Shown: positions 23,391 to 36,589, counted from the stretch's first letter. The stretch: 64,000 bases of DNA from Rallus limicola (GCA_022605955.1 JAKCOZ010000007.1:34140991-34204990), one strand, 5' to 3'. The notes: generated by a model not told the origin, from the sequence alone. Program-made: numbers and translations.

Positions 23391-26300
23391 AAGCAGAGCC
23401 TCCTATTTGACTCATGAAGCATTGAAAGAGGGTACACTTTCACATGAGTATGTTGACAGACTCGATGGAGAGCTAACCACCCAGCAGAGAGTCAGGAGTG
23501 ATCCCATGGGATCCCATCTCTCTCAGCTGCACCACAACATGAACAAAATACTCCTGACTAGTGTCATAAATAGGGTGATGAAGAGAAATGTTTTCATTAC
23601 AGCTGAGCCTAATACCACTGACAAGGCCAAAGGCAGCAAGGTGCCAGTCGTTTTCCTTCTTAAAAATCACTTTCCAACTTCACACCTTCCTGCATCCACA
23701 CCACATATTTCTAAAAGTCACAATTTTCACCCACGTATGGGTGTGTCTAGATCCCAAATTCCAAGTCCATGATACCAGGAATGAGTTCAGATCAAGGATA
23801 CTGCTTCTGCTTGATCTAAATCTAGCTTTCCCTGTTTCCTCCAGTAAGTCTGTCTGAGGCTGTGCTCTTCAAATACTCTTCTGCCAGTCTCAATGGCTAG
23901 TCCTTTATCATCACAGCATTCTTTTTCCCTCCATTCCTAGTTCCTGGGAAAAAAAAAATCTGTGTAGTTATACTGTACGTTTCATCAAGCATGTGTCAGT
24001 GTGAATATCTATGTACGGGTGTATATGCCTTTCCCAAAACCCAGTATGATGGGTTGACTGAAGACACTTAATCCTTCAGACTTTTTAATGAGAATAAAGG
24101 AGGACAAATATTTTAGTGCAATGCAAAACCCTTGTCACACAAATCCTACTCTCAACATGTACTTTGTTGAAACTTCTAAGAGAAAAACACGTATTTGTAA
24201 GCTCATACTCTTTATGGGGGGGGAGTGGGGGGGTGGGGGAACCCACATACCAAAGCAAACCCCCAAAACCCAAAAACCACAACCACCAAAAACCAAAACT
24301 CACCATGATTCAAACCAAAATTTTACCTTCATGAACAATGTCATGAAGATACACAAGATGTTCTTTGCAGTATCTGTCATAGACTGCCTTGGTCTATTCC
24401 CACACAGGCTTGCAGCACTCTGGAAAAAAAGATATATTTCATGGTATACTTTCATTAATTACTTCCACGGTTGGGGAAACATTACCCTAGCTAAAAAAAA
24501 AGTAAATGTTTTACTGATATTGTGAGAAAGGAGAAATGCTCCGGAGTGCTTCCTGCTACAGTGACAAAGAACATATCTTGTTATATCATTTAACAGCTGG
24601 CAACTACAAACATGATATGGTCGATCACAGCTACACTGGACTTTTACACAGACTAACAAACTCCACGTTGTTCACAGCCAAATAGAATTGGGCTTATGGT
24701 GAAGCTGAGGGAAACATAGATTTACCAAAAGATTGGGTTTTTTTTTTGCTGGGCTGTATACTGTAGTTATTACCTGCTTTATTTGAAACTTTCTTAAACA
24801 TAAATTCTCCTCTTGTAAAAGAGAAACAGCCTAACCAGTCTCCAACAGAGTGGCAAAAATATCAAAAAATTTGCAAAATCATACCCTGTAATTGCCAAGA
24901 GGAAAGTGTTAAAATGATACAGTCAAATTCCAACCCAATGGAATACTGGAAAAAAAAGATTATTTTAAAAAATTCATACATCAGTACATTTAGGACTGCA
25001 ACAGAGGCTAATGGAGAAATGAGCTTCCCAGAGGCAAAAAATTGGGCAGTTTTGGGCTAGTCAGCAAGATCCACCTTGACCCAAAGCAAAGTACATGGAG
25101 CTGAGCTGGTCCTGCTGGCCTCCAGTAAGCCACATTTCTGCACCAAATAATATATAAACTCATTCAACAGGGCTCTATTTCTGTCTCCTCAACCTGTAGC
25201 CTAGCTTTGAAAGAAGCCAGAGTAGCCCTAGGAATCATCTGTGCAGCACGCTTTTCTGTTAAAGCATGTGTGTTTATGTTAAAATGCACATTGATTGACA
25301 TACACACATGAACAACTCTCTATAAACAGGTGAAACAAGCCTTGTCTACTTCCACCTCTCTCTTATTGCATGTTTAATATATTTATGAGTATTTCTAGCT
25401 CATTTTTCCTTTTGACTGCAGACCTGCCTGTGTTGTAATTCTCCTACAGCTTAAGTAGAACACTCCTTGTGTTCAATACTTAAATTTCACACTTTATAGC
25501 CTATACAAATACTGTCAAGCCTTAAAGGACAGCCACTATAAAAACAAGAGCAGTCATAAAAATTCCACAGGAGCCCCTCAGTTGCCTTAATTTCTTATTT
25601 TATTGCAGTGAAACTTTGCATGTTTGAGTCACTCCATTCTCAACAAATTGGTAACTGCAGGTAAACAAAATGCTTCAAAGTTTGGAAAGTAATCAAAATC
25701 CCAGTTCTGCCAATGATGATAATTTTGGTGTTAGACAAGTGTCGGTGTGATATGAAACTAAAATTCTACTACTCAAAAGTCATGCTTATAAGCAAAGCAA
25801 GCTCAATTGTTTGTTAGGAGAACTGCAAGCATTATAATATCCTGGGAACTACTGCTTCTGAGCATATTTTACCTTGAAAATTCTTATTTCTATTGCTCAG
25901 CAATTATTTGTTGGCATAAGCAGGACTCATCAAAATGCAGCCCAAAAAAACTACACTCAGCTCCATCGTAACATCGCCCACGTAAGTTAGACTGAACTTT
26001 ATTCACAGGGCAATCGTGTGCATTCAAAGAAGCTGAACACGGTCTCAATGTCTGTGGCCAGAATGGCTCTTACCAGAGCACACCAGAGCACACCTGCACT
26101 AATGCTAGCACTTCTGCTGGGGCTTTAGCAGAAGGTAACACAGATTGTATTGTAGAAGAGCCATAGTCTTATCAAAAGCTTTGTCCAATCTGTATCTCAA
26201 TGTCACTAATCCAATACCTGCTTCCAGGTTTTTTGTTGGTAGAGCATTTTAAAAAGGTTTGGATTTCTTTTAAACCTATTAATATTACTCTTGGTTTAAA

Positions 26301-26773
26301 TCAGGAGGTCCACATTGAAAATTATGTATCATCTTAAAGTTGAAAGGTTCTAAGCAACTTGGGTTGAAAAAGTTGATCCCAAAGTTTTAATTTTTTTCTA
26401 ACCTGGAGCCTTAAATAAATAAGGCTTCGCATAATCAACTGAATGTGACAAAAGAATAGCAGCCTCAGAGATGCTGCATTCCTATAGATTATCTGGATAT
26501 AGGTAGCTGAATAGGTGGGCAAGAATTCTTAGTTACAGCAAGATCAATAGGCAGTAATTTATTTTAGATAGTAAGAATCCACAGAAAAGGTATCTTCATA
26601 TCCTCTAATGAGTTCCTCACAATCCCATGAGGAAATATTTTCTTATGTTTTACTGTTCATGAAGTTTCCATGTGTCCATCAGGCAGTAAAAAATACTGAG
26701 AATAATCAAGAGGCAAACTCTCTTTTAGGTTAACCCAAAGCAGAGCATCTCCTTTTTCAATTGAATTTAAGAT
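23391..26773. other. unique AT-rich sequence with a G-rich/CA-rich block
   Basis: The only notable structure is the G-rich run and the adjoining C/A-rich segment at 24216-24300. A 10-base tandem duplication, ACCAGAGCAC twice, sits at 26072-26091. A 14-base palindrome, GATCCCATGGGATC, lies at 23510-23523. No exon was recognised. Confidence 0.5.
24216..24300 (+). repeat. G-run block followed by C/A-rich block
   Basis: G8, AGT, G7, T, G5 occupy 24216-24239 and can form a G-quadruplex. The next 60 bases contain C5 and C3 runs separated by A-runs (CCCCCAAAACCCAAAAACC type). The two halves can pair partly with each other. It may be an expanded simple repeat. Confidence 0.75.
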
Positions 26774-26926
26774 GAAGGAGGGGAGATTTAGATTAGACAT
26801 TAGGAAGAAATTCTTCACTGTGAGAGTGGTGAGAAATTGCAACAGGTTGCCCAGAGAAGCTGTGGATGCCCCCTCCCTGGCAGTGTTCAAAGCCGGGTTA
26901 GATGGGGTGATTCTATGATCCTATGA
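26774..26926 (+). mobile_element. CR1 LINE fragment with internal deletion
   Basis: Begins GAAGGAGGGGAGATTTAGAT, the late ORF2 region, and continues through AGGTTGCCCAGAGAAGCTGT to GTTCAAAGCCGGGTTAGATG. It then jumps straight to GGTGATTCTATGATCCTATGA. The usual 3' UTR between the end of ORF2 and the terminal repeats, about 70-100 bases, is missing. Confidence 0.88.
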
Positions 26927-29044
26927 ATTTTATAAATTGAAGAAAAACAAGAACAAGATTATAAGGATCTTATGAGCAATGACAAGCAGCTGTTAAGACA
27001 TGACTTTACGTGACATTGCTGCTATCATTCATGCCTGACTGAAGGAAATAGTGCATCCCCTGGAATAACGTATTACTCAATATTCAATCAAGTATCAGGT
27101 GCTGACCCATAAACTATTCCATCACCACCATGATGTTTATATGGGCATAAATTTAAAGTAGCTCTAAATGAAGTCTGGAGCACTGTAGCCATCAGACTTG
27201 ATAATTCCTATATGGAGTCAGCCTACCATCAAAACTGTAAATAACCAGTCGTTATGTAGCTAATTATAACTGCAAGAACAAACGATGCAATCTAAATTAA
27301 GAAGCAGTAAACATAAAATACTACTACTCCAGGCAAGATTTCTATAGGTAACCCCACCTGAATAATTAGCAGCACCATCTCTGGTCTTCAGGGTTTCAAG
27401 AGACAGATATGTACAGGGATATACTGTATACCAGCTTAACCCTCTGACTCTGTTTTGCAAAATTAATGACTTGTTCAAGCAATATGCTGAGGAAAATCCA
27501 AGGAACTCTGAGAAAAACGATGAAGAGGTACTTTCAATACTTTCATAAGATTCCCCAACTACAGTCCCCTAGGAGGGTGATCTTGCTAACACTTAAAAGG
27601 GTTTGGCAACTCTGCTTTTCTTCAACTTTCTCTGTATGGACTTATTTGATCACAGGTTTTGTTGTTGGGTTGTTGTTTTGACTTTCCTTGTGACATTGGG
27701 AGCCAGTCTGGGACATGGTACTATAATATTCCAGGAAGAAATGTAAAAAGTGAGGAATTCTCCTCTTTTCATCCCCCACAAAGTAGCTCATTAACAATTT
27801 CACTGATGATTAAACCCTTGGGTCCTGGGGACCTGTGGTCAGCCTTGGTGGGCACTTTCCCAGCTAAAAACCATCTCTCTTAGCTCACCTGTGACCTTGT
27901 CCTACACAGAGATCTTTGGCAACATTTTGAGAAGTCAGCAAAAGCGTTCTGCTTCTTCACTTTGACATAAAATGCAATCATAATATGGCAGGAAAAGCTC
28001 AGGGAAAATACCTGAGAGGAATCACGACCCAGCAGAGCATGTCTATAAATCTGAACAGATCAGCCATGCAGTTCTCACTTTCTCTGAGACACCTGCAGAG
28101 GAAAGATTTGTGAAAGACAAAATTACTGGATGCTTTCCTATGCAATGATGCTCTTGTTACACTTAGGAAAAAAACAAACCAAAATAAAACAAACCCCACA
28201 AAATAGATAGGAGTAGAGGGATCCTCTGCAGCACAGAGAGTTAAGTGCAAAAGGAGGAAAATGTCCAACACAAAGAAATCTTTGTTTTAAAGCAATCCTA
28301 CTGGAATAAGCTAAGCTGTAGTGTGGCACTTTGTTCTATTATTTGTACAACAGTAGGACATAGAGGTCTCCAAGAACAAAGTCCTTTGTGTTAGGTTTCT
28401 TACTCAAGCGTTATAAGAGGTACTACCTGTCAAACAGCCTTTCTAAAGAGATATGACATAGATTTTCACCATGCGGAACTGTAGAGGAATTTAAAAGCAT
28501 GCCCAAAGACACTGCAGAAATCACTAGTAAGGCACTGATGTGAACCTGGATCCTCATCACAGTCACTGTTAGATGACTACTGATACAGTCATCACCTGAC
28601 CTAGCACATTAATCACGTTAACCCTCCCTGACTACAACTCAATCTCTCACTCAAACCACTAATGCCTGTAAAAATGGAAGGCCAACAAACAAATGTACAT
28701 TCCAGGGCACTTAAAAAAAAAAATCTGCCTTTTTACAATGTTTATTTAAAAAAAAAAATTAAGAAAAGCTGCCACTTAGTTTTAACAAAACCTACTTAAT
28801 TCTTCATTCCTGCTCTTAAGATCCCAGATTTCTTTTGACTACAGGATCACCATATGCTCATGAAATACTCCTGCTTACTTATGTTACTCTGAACACTTCT
28901 GTCCCTTACCTAAAATCTGAGGTATCTGTCCACCTTTTTTAGACAACTAGTGCTAGTGCAGTGGCTGGACTTGTTGGTCTGAGGAAAGCAAGCAGAATTA
29001 CACCTTGGAAATGCTCTTTTCTAAACACAATAGGAGCATGATGA
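26927..29044. other. unique sequence, one possible SINE relic
   Basis: Poly-A runs occur at about 28711-28720 and 28750-28758. Apart from the tentative MIR-like piece at 28499-28575, nothing is recognised. Confidence 0.5.
28499..28575 (+). mobile_element. possible MIR-like fragment
   Basis: GCCCAAAGACACTGCAG, ACTAGTAAGGCACTGATGTG and AACCTGGATCCTC follow the order of the 3' half of the MIR consensus (GCCCAAGGTCAC, CTAGTAAGTGGCAGAG, GAACCCAGGTCTC). It is short and diverged. Confidence 0.35.
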
Positions 29045-29235
29045 GGACAGCCAAGCCTAGAACAGGCTGCTCAGAGAGGTTGTAGTCTCTCCATCCTTGG
29101 AGGTTTTGAAAACCCAATGGGCCAAAGCTGTGAGCAACATGCTCCACTCATAGTAGACTCTTCTCTGAGTAGGACTTTGGGCAAGAAACTTTCTGAGGTC
29201 CCTTTTAACATGAATTTGTCCCATAATCTTGCTGT
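29045..29235 (+). mobile_element. CR1 LINE 3' fragment, diverged
   Basis: GAACAGGCTGCTCAGAGAGG, TCTCCATCCTTGGAGGTTTT, then a degraded GAGCAACATGCTC block and CTGAGGTCCCTTTTAACATG. This is the usual order of the end of ORF2 and the 3' UTR. The terminal ATTCTGTGA repeats are lost. It is older than the 50-53 kb copies. Confidence 0.85.
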
Positions 29236-29530
29236 GTGCGATGGATTCTTAGCCCTACAGTCAGTGGATTATTCTAAAGATGTACTAAATTCTGCACTAT
29301 GCTTCACTTTCAATTCTGTCTCACCAGAAGAGAGAGAGAAAAAAAAAAGTGACTATGCTGTTTACATTAATTTGATTTTAGACACTCAAAAGTCATTTCT
29401 GTTATTGATACCTGCAGTGGTGTTCCCATTAGTAGCTGTATAGTCTCATCACCTTCTAATGTTGATCTCAGGTGTCTAACTCTCAATCTGAAATTCAATA
29501 GCAGTGTGGTAACAGGGGTGTTGAAACACC

Positions 29531-29662
29531 ATGTCCTTCCTGGATCTCGTGCTGCTCTTGCTGTCTACCTCTTCTATCAACTCACTTTATCCATCAGACT
29601 ACTGGAATAATCTCAAAGCACTAAATACTGTGCATGTAGGCATGCTGCAGTTCTCAGATGAA
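29531..29662 (+). other. possible signal-peptide first exon (weak)
   Basis: An ATG in favourable context (ACACCATGT, A at -3) opens a frame starting MSFLDLVLLLLSTSS, which has the hydrophobic core of a signal peptide. The frame runs 44 codons in phase 0 to GATGAA followed by GTAAGTAT, a near-consensus splice donor at 29663. I recognise no family and found no matching downstream exon. A short hydrophobic frame followed by a donor will occur by chance in tens of kilobases, so this is recorded only as a candidate. Confidence 0.15.
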
Positions 29663-31090
29663 GTAAGTATGATTTGCTGCACAAATTCAATGGACTGCAG
29701 AACACATGGGCAGTAGAAGCCCAATTGTGTCATTTCAGTTGTCAGTCAGGGCCAGACAAGGCAATAGGCCACAAGACCATAAAAAAAGACAACACTGGTG
29801 TCTTGCCTTAGGTGTGCTAATTTATTTAGTCCAGACAGCCTTTGTCCTAGCTATGAAGTTTATAAAACACCTACTACAAAGGGTCTTGAATTTTGACTAG
29901 GCTCATTTGTTTCTAGTCAGCACATTCCAAGAGCACTTAACAGTTCCTTCTCAGCAAAATTATTTTTCTTAACCTCTTATATTTGTTGAGATGCAGCACG
30001 TTATTTGCCCATGAAAACTTTAAATCAGTGCTAACTGCCTTCCCAAAATGACATGCACCAGTCGCATGGCACATTTGATTGATGAAGCGTTTGCTGAATG
30101 AAGTGCTATGGGTTGTGCCACCGGAGTACATTGAATAGTCTGTGGGTGGGTTCATCACACTGTAGGCTCAAAACTTCAAAGTTGACTCAAATCTTCCACA
30201 CAGCTCTGATTTCAGTTTGCTGAAACTATCAAGCTTTACACTAGCACAGTTTAGTCTGATGCTGCTGTATAATCATTCTGCAGTACATTAAAAGAGAGAA
30301 CATAAGCTGCCACTGTGACAACCTTGACGTTATACCACTTCACAGAAGCCAGTAGCCCTATCGGGTATTAATATCACCAAGAGCTTGGTGCACACAGATG
30401 GGAAACAGTGGCTTCATTAGTTATCAGTGATCAGCTGAATATACTGTCCATATCATTGCTTATCTCTAGATATGTGGAAATACAATGTAACTTTAATGTT
30501 CTTTACCAAAGTTTAAGATAAGAGACTTGACCTCCATGTGTGCTCTGAGAGCTGTAGAGAGCTACAGTAGCTCAACATCTACATTTCAGTGGGTTCAACT
30601 GCCATGTGTCCATGGCATATTTGAACCCTGAGTATGTTTGATTTAAGCTGCTTGATCCTATTGCCTGCGATCCCTGTGCAACGCGGTGAGCTATCTCTCC
30701 ACAGCTTCCAGCGTACCTGTGCAAAAACACAAATACCAGCTTTGATTTGATAGGGACAGTAAAGGAACCTGTAAACCTAAAGGTATTTCAAGAAAAACCT
30801 GGGACATTCCAAGAAAATCATGTTGTGCAGCTGTTTAAAAGCTGATGATGATCTACTGTCAAGGGCCTGCAAAAAGTGTAACAGCCATTAGAGCCACTGC
30901 TCTTTCTGTTCCCCCGAGCATCAGAAAACACATCAGATACGCAGCAACAGTTATGTAATAGGAAGCAATAATTTCCGGCAATTTCCACATCAGCATATTA
31001 TATAATGAACACATTGATGTGGAACTGACCAACGACGAAGCCACAGAAGGATGTAACTTTGGCAAGTAGATTTATAACTCTTCTCTTCAG

Positions 31091-31130
31091 AAAAAAAAAA
31101 AAAAGGAAAGCAGAAAAACAAAAAAAAAAA
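31091..31130. repeat. A-rich low-complexity run
   Basis: A14, GGAAAGCAGAAAAAC, A10. There is no CR1 or SINE body before it, so it is not an obvious retroposon tail. Confidence 0.85.
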
Positions 31131-31529
31131 GGTGTTCTAATATTATGCTTTTTCACATAGAAATCTTCCAGGCATCCTGTAAGCATCGTAGAAAATAGTT
31201 CTGCCAAGCTCCAAGGACACTGAATGGGTACAAGTGCCCTTAGTTCATACCTGTATAAAATAATGAGAGGATAGAAAGTTGTAAGGCATACAAATAAGAC
31301 TGGAGGAATTTGGATTCCTGTGCCAGTCCCACAAGAAATATCCGACATGACATTAAGAAAGCTGCTTTAGGATGAAATTCATAGGCATTTTAAAAAGAAC
31401 AAACTGATTACCTGGCCATATCTTCAAATGCTCCATAGAGTTCATTGGTTTTAAGGGAAGGTAGTGCAAGATCTTTTTGGAATCTTTGGGGACAAAACAA
31501 AATCCTGGTACCTCCTGGATGTGGCATGC

Positions 31530-31576
31530 ACATGGAGCATGCATGTAGTCCCGGAGACTACATGCATGCTCCATGT
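31530..31576. repeat. perfect 21-bp inverted repeat with 5-nt loop
   Basis: The arm 31530-31550 (begins ACATGGAGCATGCATG, ends TAGTC) is the exact reverse complement of 31556-31576, with the loop CCGGA at 31551-31555. Pairing ends abruptly on both sides. The arms have no mismatch, so the structure is either recent or maintained. The hairpin is 47 nt long, shorter than a typical miRNA precursor, and flanking bases do not extend it. A fold-back template switch during replication is the simplest origin. An assembly artefact is possible. Confidence 0.95.
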
Positions 31577-32889
31577 TATAAAAATGTCAGCCTGTGGTCT
31601 TGCTAAGTTTGTGCTTAGATCTCTGTCTGCAAACTGGAGTTGCTAATACTGCCTACTGCTTCACTTCTCTGTTGAGGAACTATGCTTTTTGGAGTGTCAA
31701 TAACCATAGGTTTATTCCATGCCTAAAACCCACAAAGGAATAACAGTGCTACAAATAATTACTAACAATGCAGTAACAAGAGGCAGCATTAAATAGTAAT
31801 GTCTTTTTTAATCTTTAAAGGGACAAATTTATGCTTATTCTCCAGCTCAGGTCATCACAGATTTCTTAAGGTGAAAAAAGGCCTGATTCAAAAAAGGATT
31901 AAGGTTCATATATGTCCCCTAACCCTCTGGGATAGGAAGGTTTCCAAGGACAGAGCATAGGAGGGCAGTATCTTGCATAAAGTACAGTTTACTGTGATTG
32001 ATAAACATGTGCAAGTGTCCTGTTTTTTTCCCAGGAAAATAAATGGAAGCTTAACCACTAATTTTAGTAGAAACTACCTGTGGCCAAAGAAAATTATCAT
32101 TAGCCCTGTGTGGCTTTTTATTTGGTTTGGAGTTTTTTTGGGTTTTTTTTCCAGCAGTAACATCTATAACCAGTGCACGATGAACAGAAATATCATCATA
32201 TTAGTATTTATTTTGAAATGACAGCATTGGGTTTGACAAGTGACAGACTGAATGCAACAAGTCTTTGATTCTGGCAGACAGTCTCTTTCCAGAGTCCCGA
32301 AGGTTATGCAGACTAGGAGACAACTATTTTTATATTCAGTCTGCAGAGTCAGGACTCCGGGGAAATTGTTTTGTTTTACTTTGAAGTCTTTGGAACATTA
32401 AATTTTACAGACATAGATTCACATCTGCTTCCACACTTCTAAGACATTTACAGGTGATCTGACCTCTTTTCAGCCTCATTAGACTTACCAAATAATTGCA
32501 AGCACACAACCAGCCCCCTCTGAAGGAGAAAAGTGTACAGACTGTGCAAGTAGGATGCATTCTTAATTGGCACATCCATGGACTGCTGAGTATTGCTGGG
32601 GCTCATTGCCGCTATGTGATTTAAAGCAGCAGACTGTACCACCCCCTGTGTCTGATAGCAGTGTGACAAGGGATTTTAAAGTGTATGCTTCTGGGAAACA
32701 TAATAAAGTAAAAAGACTGGGGAGAAAGAAAGGGAGTGGCTGCATCTTTACAGTAGAATTTGTATAAGCAGAGGCAAATCACAGCTCTACCAAGGTTTGA
32801 AACTGGGGAGAGTGTGTTGCAAAGGAGGATTTGGATAAAAGCACATGGCTAAGTGGTAACAAAACCTGTGGATGCATAGACCCACTGAA
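31577..32889. other. unique sequence, no gene seen
   Basis: T-rich runs near 32130-32152. A 31-base minus-strand segment at 32489-32519 is bounded by splice-like signals but is too short to support. No repeat element was recognised. Confidence 0.5.
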
Positions 32890-33008
32890 AATCATAGAAA
32901 TACAGAAAGGCATGGGTTGGAAAGGACATTTAAGGGTCATCTAGTACTACTTTCACTAGATCTGATTGCTTAAAGTCCCATCCAACCGTGAACACTTCCA
33001 GGTGAATG
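32890..33008 (-). mobile_element. CR1 LINE 3'-end fragment
   Basis: The plus strand reads AATCATAGAAATACAGAAAG, GGGTTGGAAAGGACATTTAA, then TTGCTTAAAGTCCCATCCAA and GAACACTTCCAGG. This is the reverse complement of the CR1 3' UTR and the last ORF2 codons. It has small internal deletions. Confidence 0.88.
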
Positions 33009-36000
33009 AAGCTGAAGTGTCTCAAATAGAGAACCTGGAGGAATAAAAAAACTGAGATGTCTTTAAGACACAGTTTGTTGCTTGGGACTTGACATAGCTC
33101 CAAGGATTTACACAAAGAGGTGAAATCCGGAGCTCTGTGAATGTTCCAAATTTAAACCAGATATGTTTCTACACTCAGGTTTCACTCCTACGCCATGTGT
33201 AGCTCAGGATGCGATAGCAAAGGCAGCACTGTGCCAGTTCTTGATTTCCTCTGATGTCCAAAGCAGCCATCACATCCCTGGAAAGAACAAGGAGGAGACT
33301 GCAGGAGAGGAGATGCCTGAGTGGTCAGGAAGCACTGGATGAAAGGAAGTCTTGGCAGTACCTCCTCTCTCTGTGACTAATGGCCATATTGACCAAGGGA
33401 AGAATCTGCTCAAGTTATTTCACATCTCCAAACCTTTTCCTTCTCCTGGGGAGAATTTTCCATCAGCTCATTAAGCAGGCTCTGGCAGCGGTGCCTGAAG
33501 AAAATGGTTAGTGTGCCATAGTACTAAATTATCTTCCTGTGGGCATAAGGGTTGATTTATAAAGTGTTCTTACACTGGGCTCATACTTCAGAAGTGGTCC
33601 AAAGGGAAATGTGCTTTGTGGGAACTGAAAGTACAGGGAATATCCTGGGAAAGTCTAGTTACACTCACGTGTGGTATTAAACCTAGGTGTTTTGAGATCT
33701 CTATAGAAAACAAAGCAAGCTCAGCTGCTTAAGGATCAAACATGCCTTTTAACTTTTCCTCTACGTAGATTACGGAGATTCTTGATTACCCACAAAACTG
33801 GTGCAACAGAAGTGCATCAGTGGTCATTTAATTCCTGCCCCCGGACCCACCGCAGCCATTGAAGGAGGAATGCTACAAATGTAGCTCCACAGGACTGGTG
33901 CACCCCAAGATGAAAACAGGTGTGATCACTGAAAAGTGAGCAAGCTTTCCACTCCCCACCCCCCCAACCTCATTCCACTTTCCGTTTCTGCTTTCCAAAG
34001 GAAAACTTGACCACTGCCTGGAAGGGATTGGTGCAGGCTGGAAATGAGAGATAGCCACCCAATTCTAACCCCTTGTGTCAGCTTGCTCAGGAGTCAACTA
34101 TGAGATGTCAGGGTCATCTTTGCACTTATGGACACTGGCATCAATCCGGAACAGTGCTCCAAGAGCCCAGAAGTCCGGTGTTGCAAGAGAAAGGAGACAC
34201 CTGAGCAATTTGGGGCCATTGAACAAAGCTCTGGAATGCTCTGGAGTGTATGTCCCCACATATCTCAAAATTTCCTTCAGGTCTCATTGAAGTTAACAGT
34301 AAAACTTGGGGCATGCCACTCTCAGCAATGAGTTACAACAACTTAAAGTCTGGAGCAATATGAGGAAAGAAAGGGCTCTCTCTGTTTCACATGGATGGGG
34401 AGATGTGGGATATTTAACTTGCTGTAAGATTTTGTGTCCCATCTCGGACAGCAGCCAGAAAGCTGGAGTCAAAGAAGAAAGCAGGAGAACCAAGTTGGTC
34501 CTTGGACATGGACTATGCAGTCCTCCATTTTATAACACTAACTGCATTGTAAATCTGAACCTGTCCTCTGCGTCCAGAGCAGCACAAGTCACTCACGAGT
34601 CAACTGCAACCTTGTTACTGATATTACTCCTAATTCTTCGGTGGATTTGGAGCAGAGTCAATAATACATTTTGGTTTTCTCTTTCTTAATTAAAAAGATC
34701 CAAATAACACCGAAGTCAGAAGGAGTTTTCAGCTCTTGATGGGATCTGGACAGCAAGGAGCAGAAAAAGGCTTTATTTCAGGGGAGATCCAGCAGACACT
34801 CACTGACAGTGATCAATGGGTCCTGAAGCAGAGAAAAGGGAAGATCAGGAACACTGATCTCATTTGGCATGCAGACAGCATCTCTGGTTCCCCACATGTC
34901 CAGCACAGTGGCAGAGTGATGAGTAAAGGTCACCCTGGTGACCCCAGTCTGGGTAATGTCCCCATGCGGTGCACTGACACACAGACCTGTACAATGAGCT
35001 GTCAGAGGAGAAAAGACTGGACTCTTCTTCACATTCAAATTGCACTGTCAAAAACTTCAGGCAGAAACACTATTTTCTGTTCTGAGTCACACTGCTCAGC
35101 GCAGGCTGAAAAAAACCTGGTGCTTGGAAGGCTACTTAGAGCCTTCTTTTAGTAAAACAACAAGGAATTCTGCACCAATACCCCCAATGAAAAATAAAAA
35201 ATAATAATAGCTTATACAGTAAGATTAATTGGATGAGATTATGCAGAAGCATAGCATCATTTATAAAGATTATTCTTAATAACTACAGAATTACTTCAGG
35301 AATGAGAGCCTTAATAGAGGTTGCTGAAATCATCCTGGAGAAGTCAATAACAATACAAATATCAATTTTTCAGTCACATAGCATAGTCAACAAAGCACTG
35401 CAGACACTAAAAGGTCTCTCCTTGGCTGCTGGAGAAAGCTCCAATGAATCCCTTGATGGAAGTCATCTGTGATCTCTTGATCCTGTAGGCCAGGCCTGGG
35501 AGACACCCCAGAGCTTGTGCAGTCTGTGTGCATCCTGTGTGCAGCCAGTCTGAGCATCAGAGAGCACAACTTTGAGCTCTGGACTTTGTATTTCCTTATG
35601 CCAAGGGCAGGACAAATCCCACAGTGTAAGCCTTGGCAAACCAGACCTGTTCTTGGACCTATCACAAGGTTCCTCCTCCACATGCCTCTAGTCCCCCACC
35701 CCCATGTCATTCCCACCACCAGCTGCCCCATTACCTGAGTACCTTTGATCCCTGTGAAACTCTTCTGCAGAAGGGTAGCGGGGCATACCCATAAGTGCCC
35801 TCTGTTACTGCTCGCTTCCAAACATTTTTTACCATTACCAGTCATTGTCACTGGGAGCAGAGGCTGAGCTCAGGTGCTGGGGGAGAATTTCAGAGCTCAG
35901 TGCACAGATGCTTGACACTGACCTTCTGCACATCCTGCTAAACACGGAGAGTACGTAGCCCTCTGATGGCATTGTCCCTTTTCCTGATACTCCAGGCACA

Positions 36001-36589
36001 GAGACAGCCCTTGCTGCATCACTTCACAACAGTCTCTGTGGTGAGTCACACTACCATTCATAGGATGTCCTGTCCTAGAAGGTACATGGCATGGTGGAAG
36101 GGGCTTTGGAATTTCACACTACTTGGAAAATCCAGGCTCTTCCCTCTGGATGTATTGAAAGGACCATGAAAACCCTCTGGGCAAGCAGGATCTGAAGATA
36201 CACCTAGTGCCCATCTCTTCTGGGGAACCTAAACCTACCTGGAAGCCCAGCCTGCAGACTTAGGCATGGCAGAAGCAGTGTTTCCATCTCCCAGAGGCTG
36301 GAGCAAAGCTGCACTTCTGGTGGGACCAGCCAGAACATTTCTGCTGCAGGAGAGGAAGTCACAGTAGACTGCACCCAGGAAGGGCTAAGGATGAGCTGCA
36401 GCTACTAGCCTTACAAACACAGGTGTCTAAAATATCCTCTAAAATGTGATTAACTTGTGTCAAACCCAACTGCTGGGACACAAGGGAGAACAGGGTCCCT
36501 TCTGTGTTTTCCTAAACCACTGGAAAAGGCTCTCTGCAAACTGTCCCACAGCACCCTCCTTGGAAGATCAGGCTGAAGCCGCTTGCCCT
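33009..36589. other. unique sequence, no gene seen
   Basis: The longest frames, 35387-35851 on minus (154 codons), 34736-35152 on plus (138 codons) and 34306-34689 on plus (127 codons), show no domain, repeat pattern or splice context. A C-run sits at about 33956-33965. Confidence 0.5.

Larger units (their letters stand above)
29236..31529. other. unique sequence, weak exon-like signal and A-rich run
   Basis: Holds the possible first-exon signal at 29531-29662 and an A-rich stretch at 31091-31130. No other recognisable element. Confidence 0.5.

Noticed and set aside
26072..26091. Tandem duplication of ACCAGAGCAC
   Set aside because: Two copies of ten bases are ordinary slippage.
32489..32519. 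31-base segment on minus between TTCTCCTTCAG and GTAAGTC
   Set aside because: A microexon cannot be supported without neighbouring exons, and such signal pairs arise by chance.
35387..35851. 154-codon minus-strand open frame
   Set aside because: Low-similarity composition, no start context or splice signals, and no recognisable motif.
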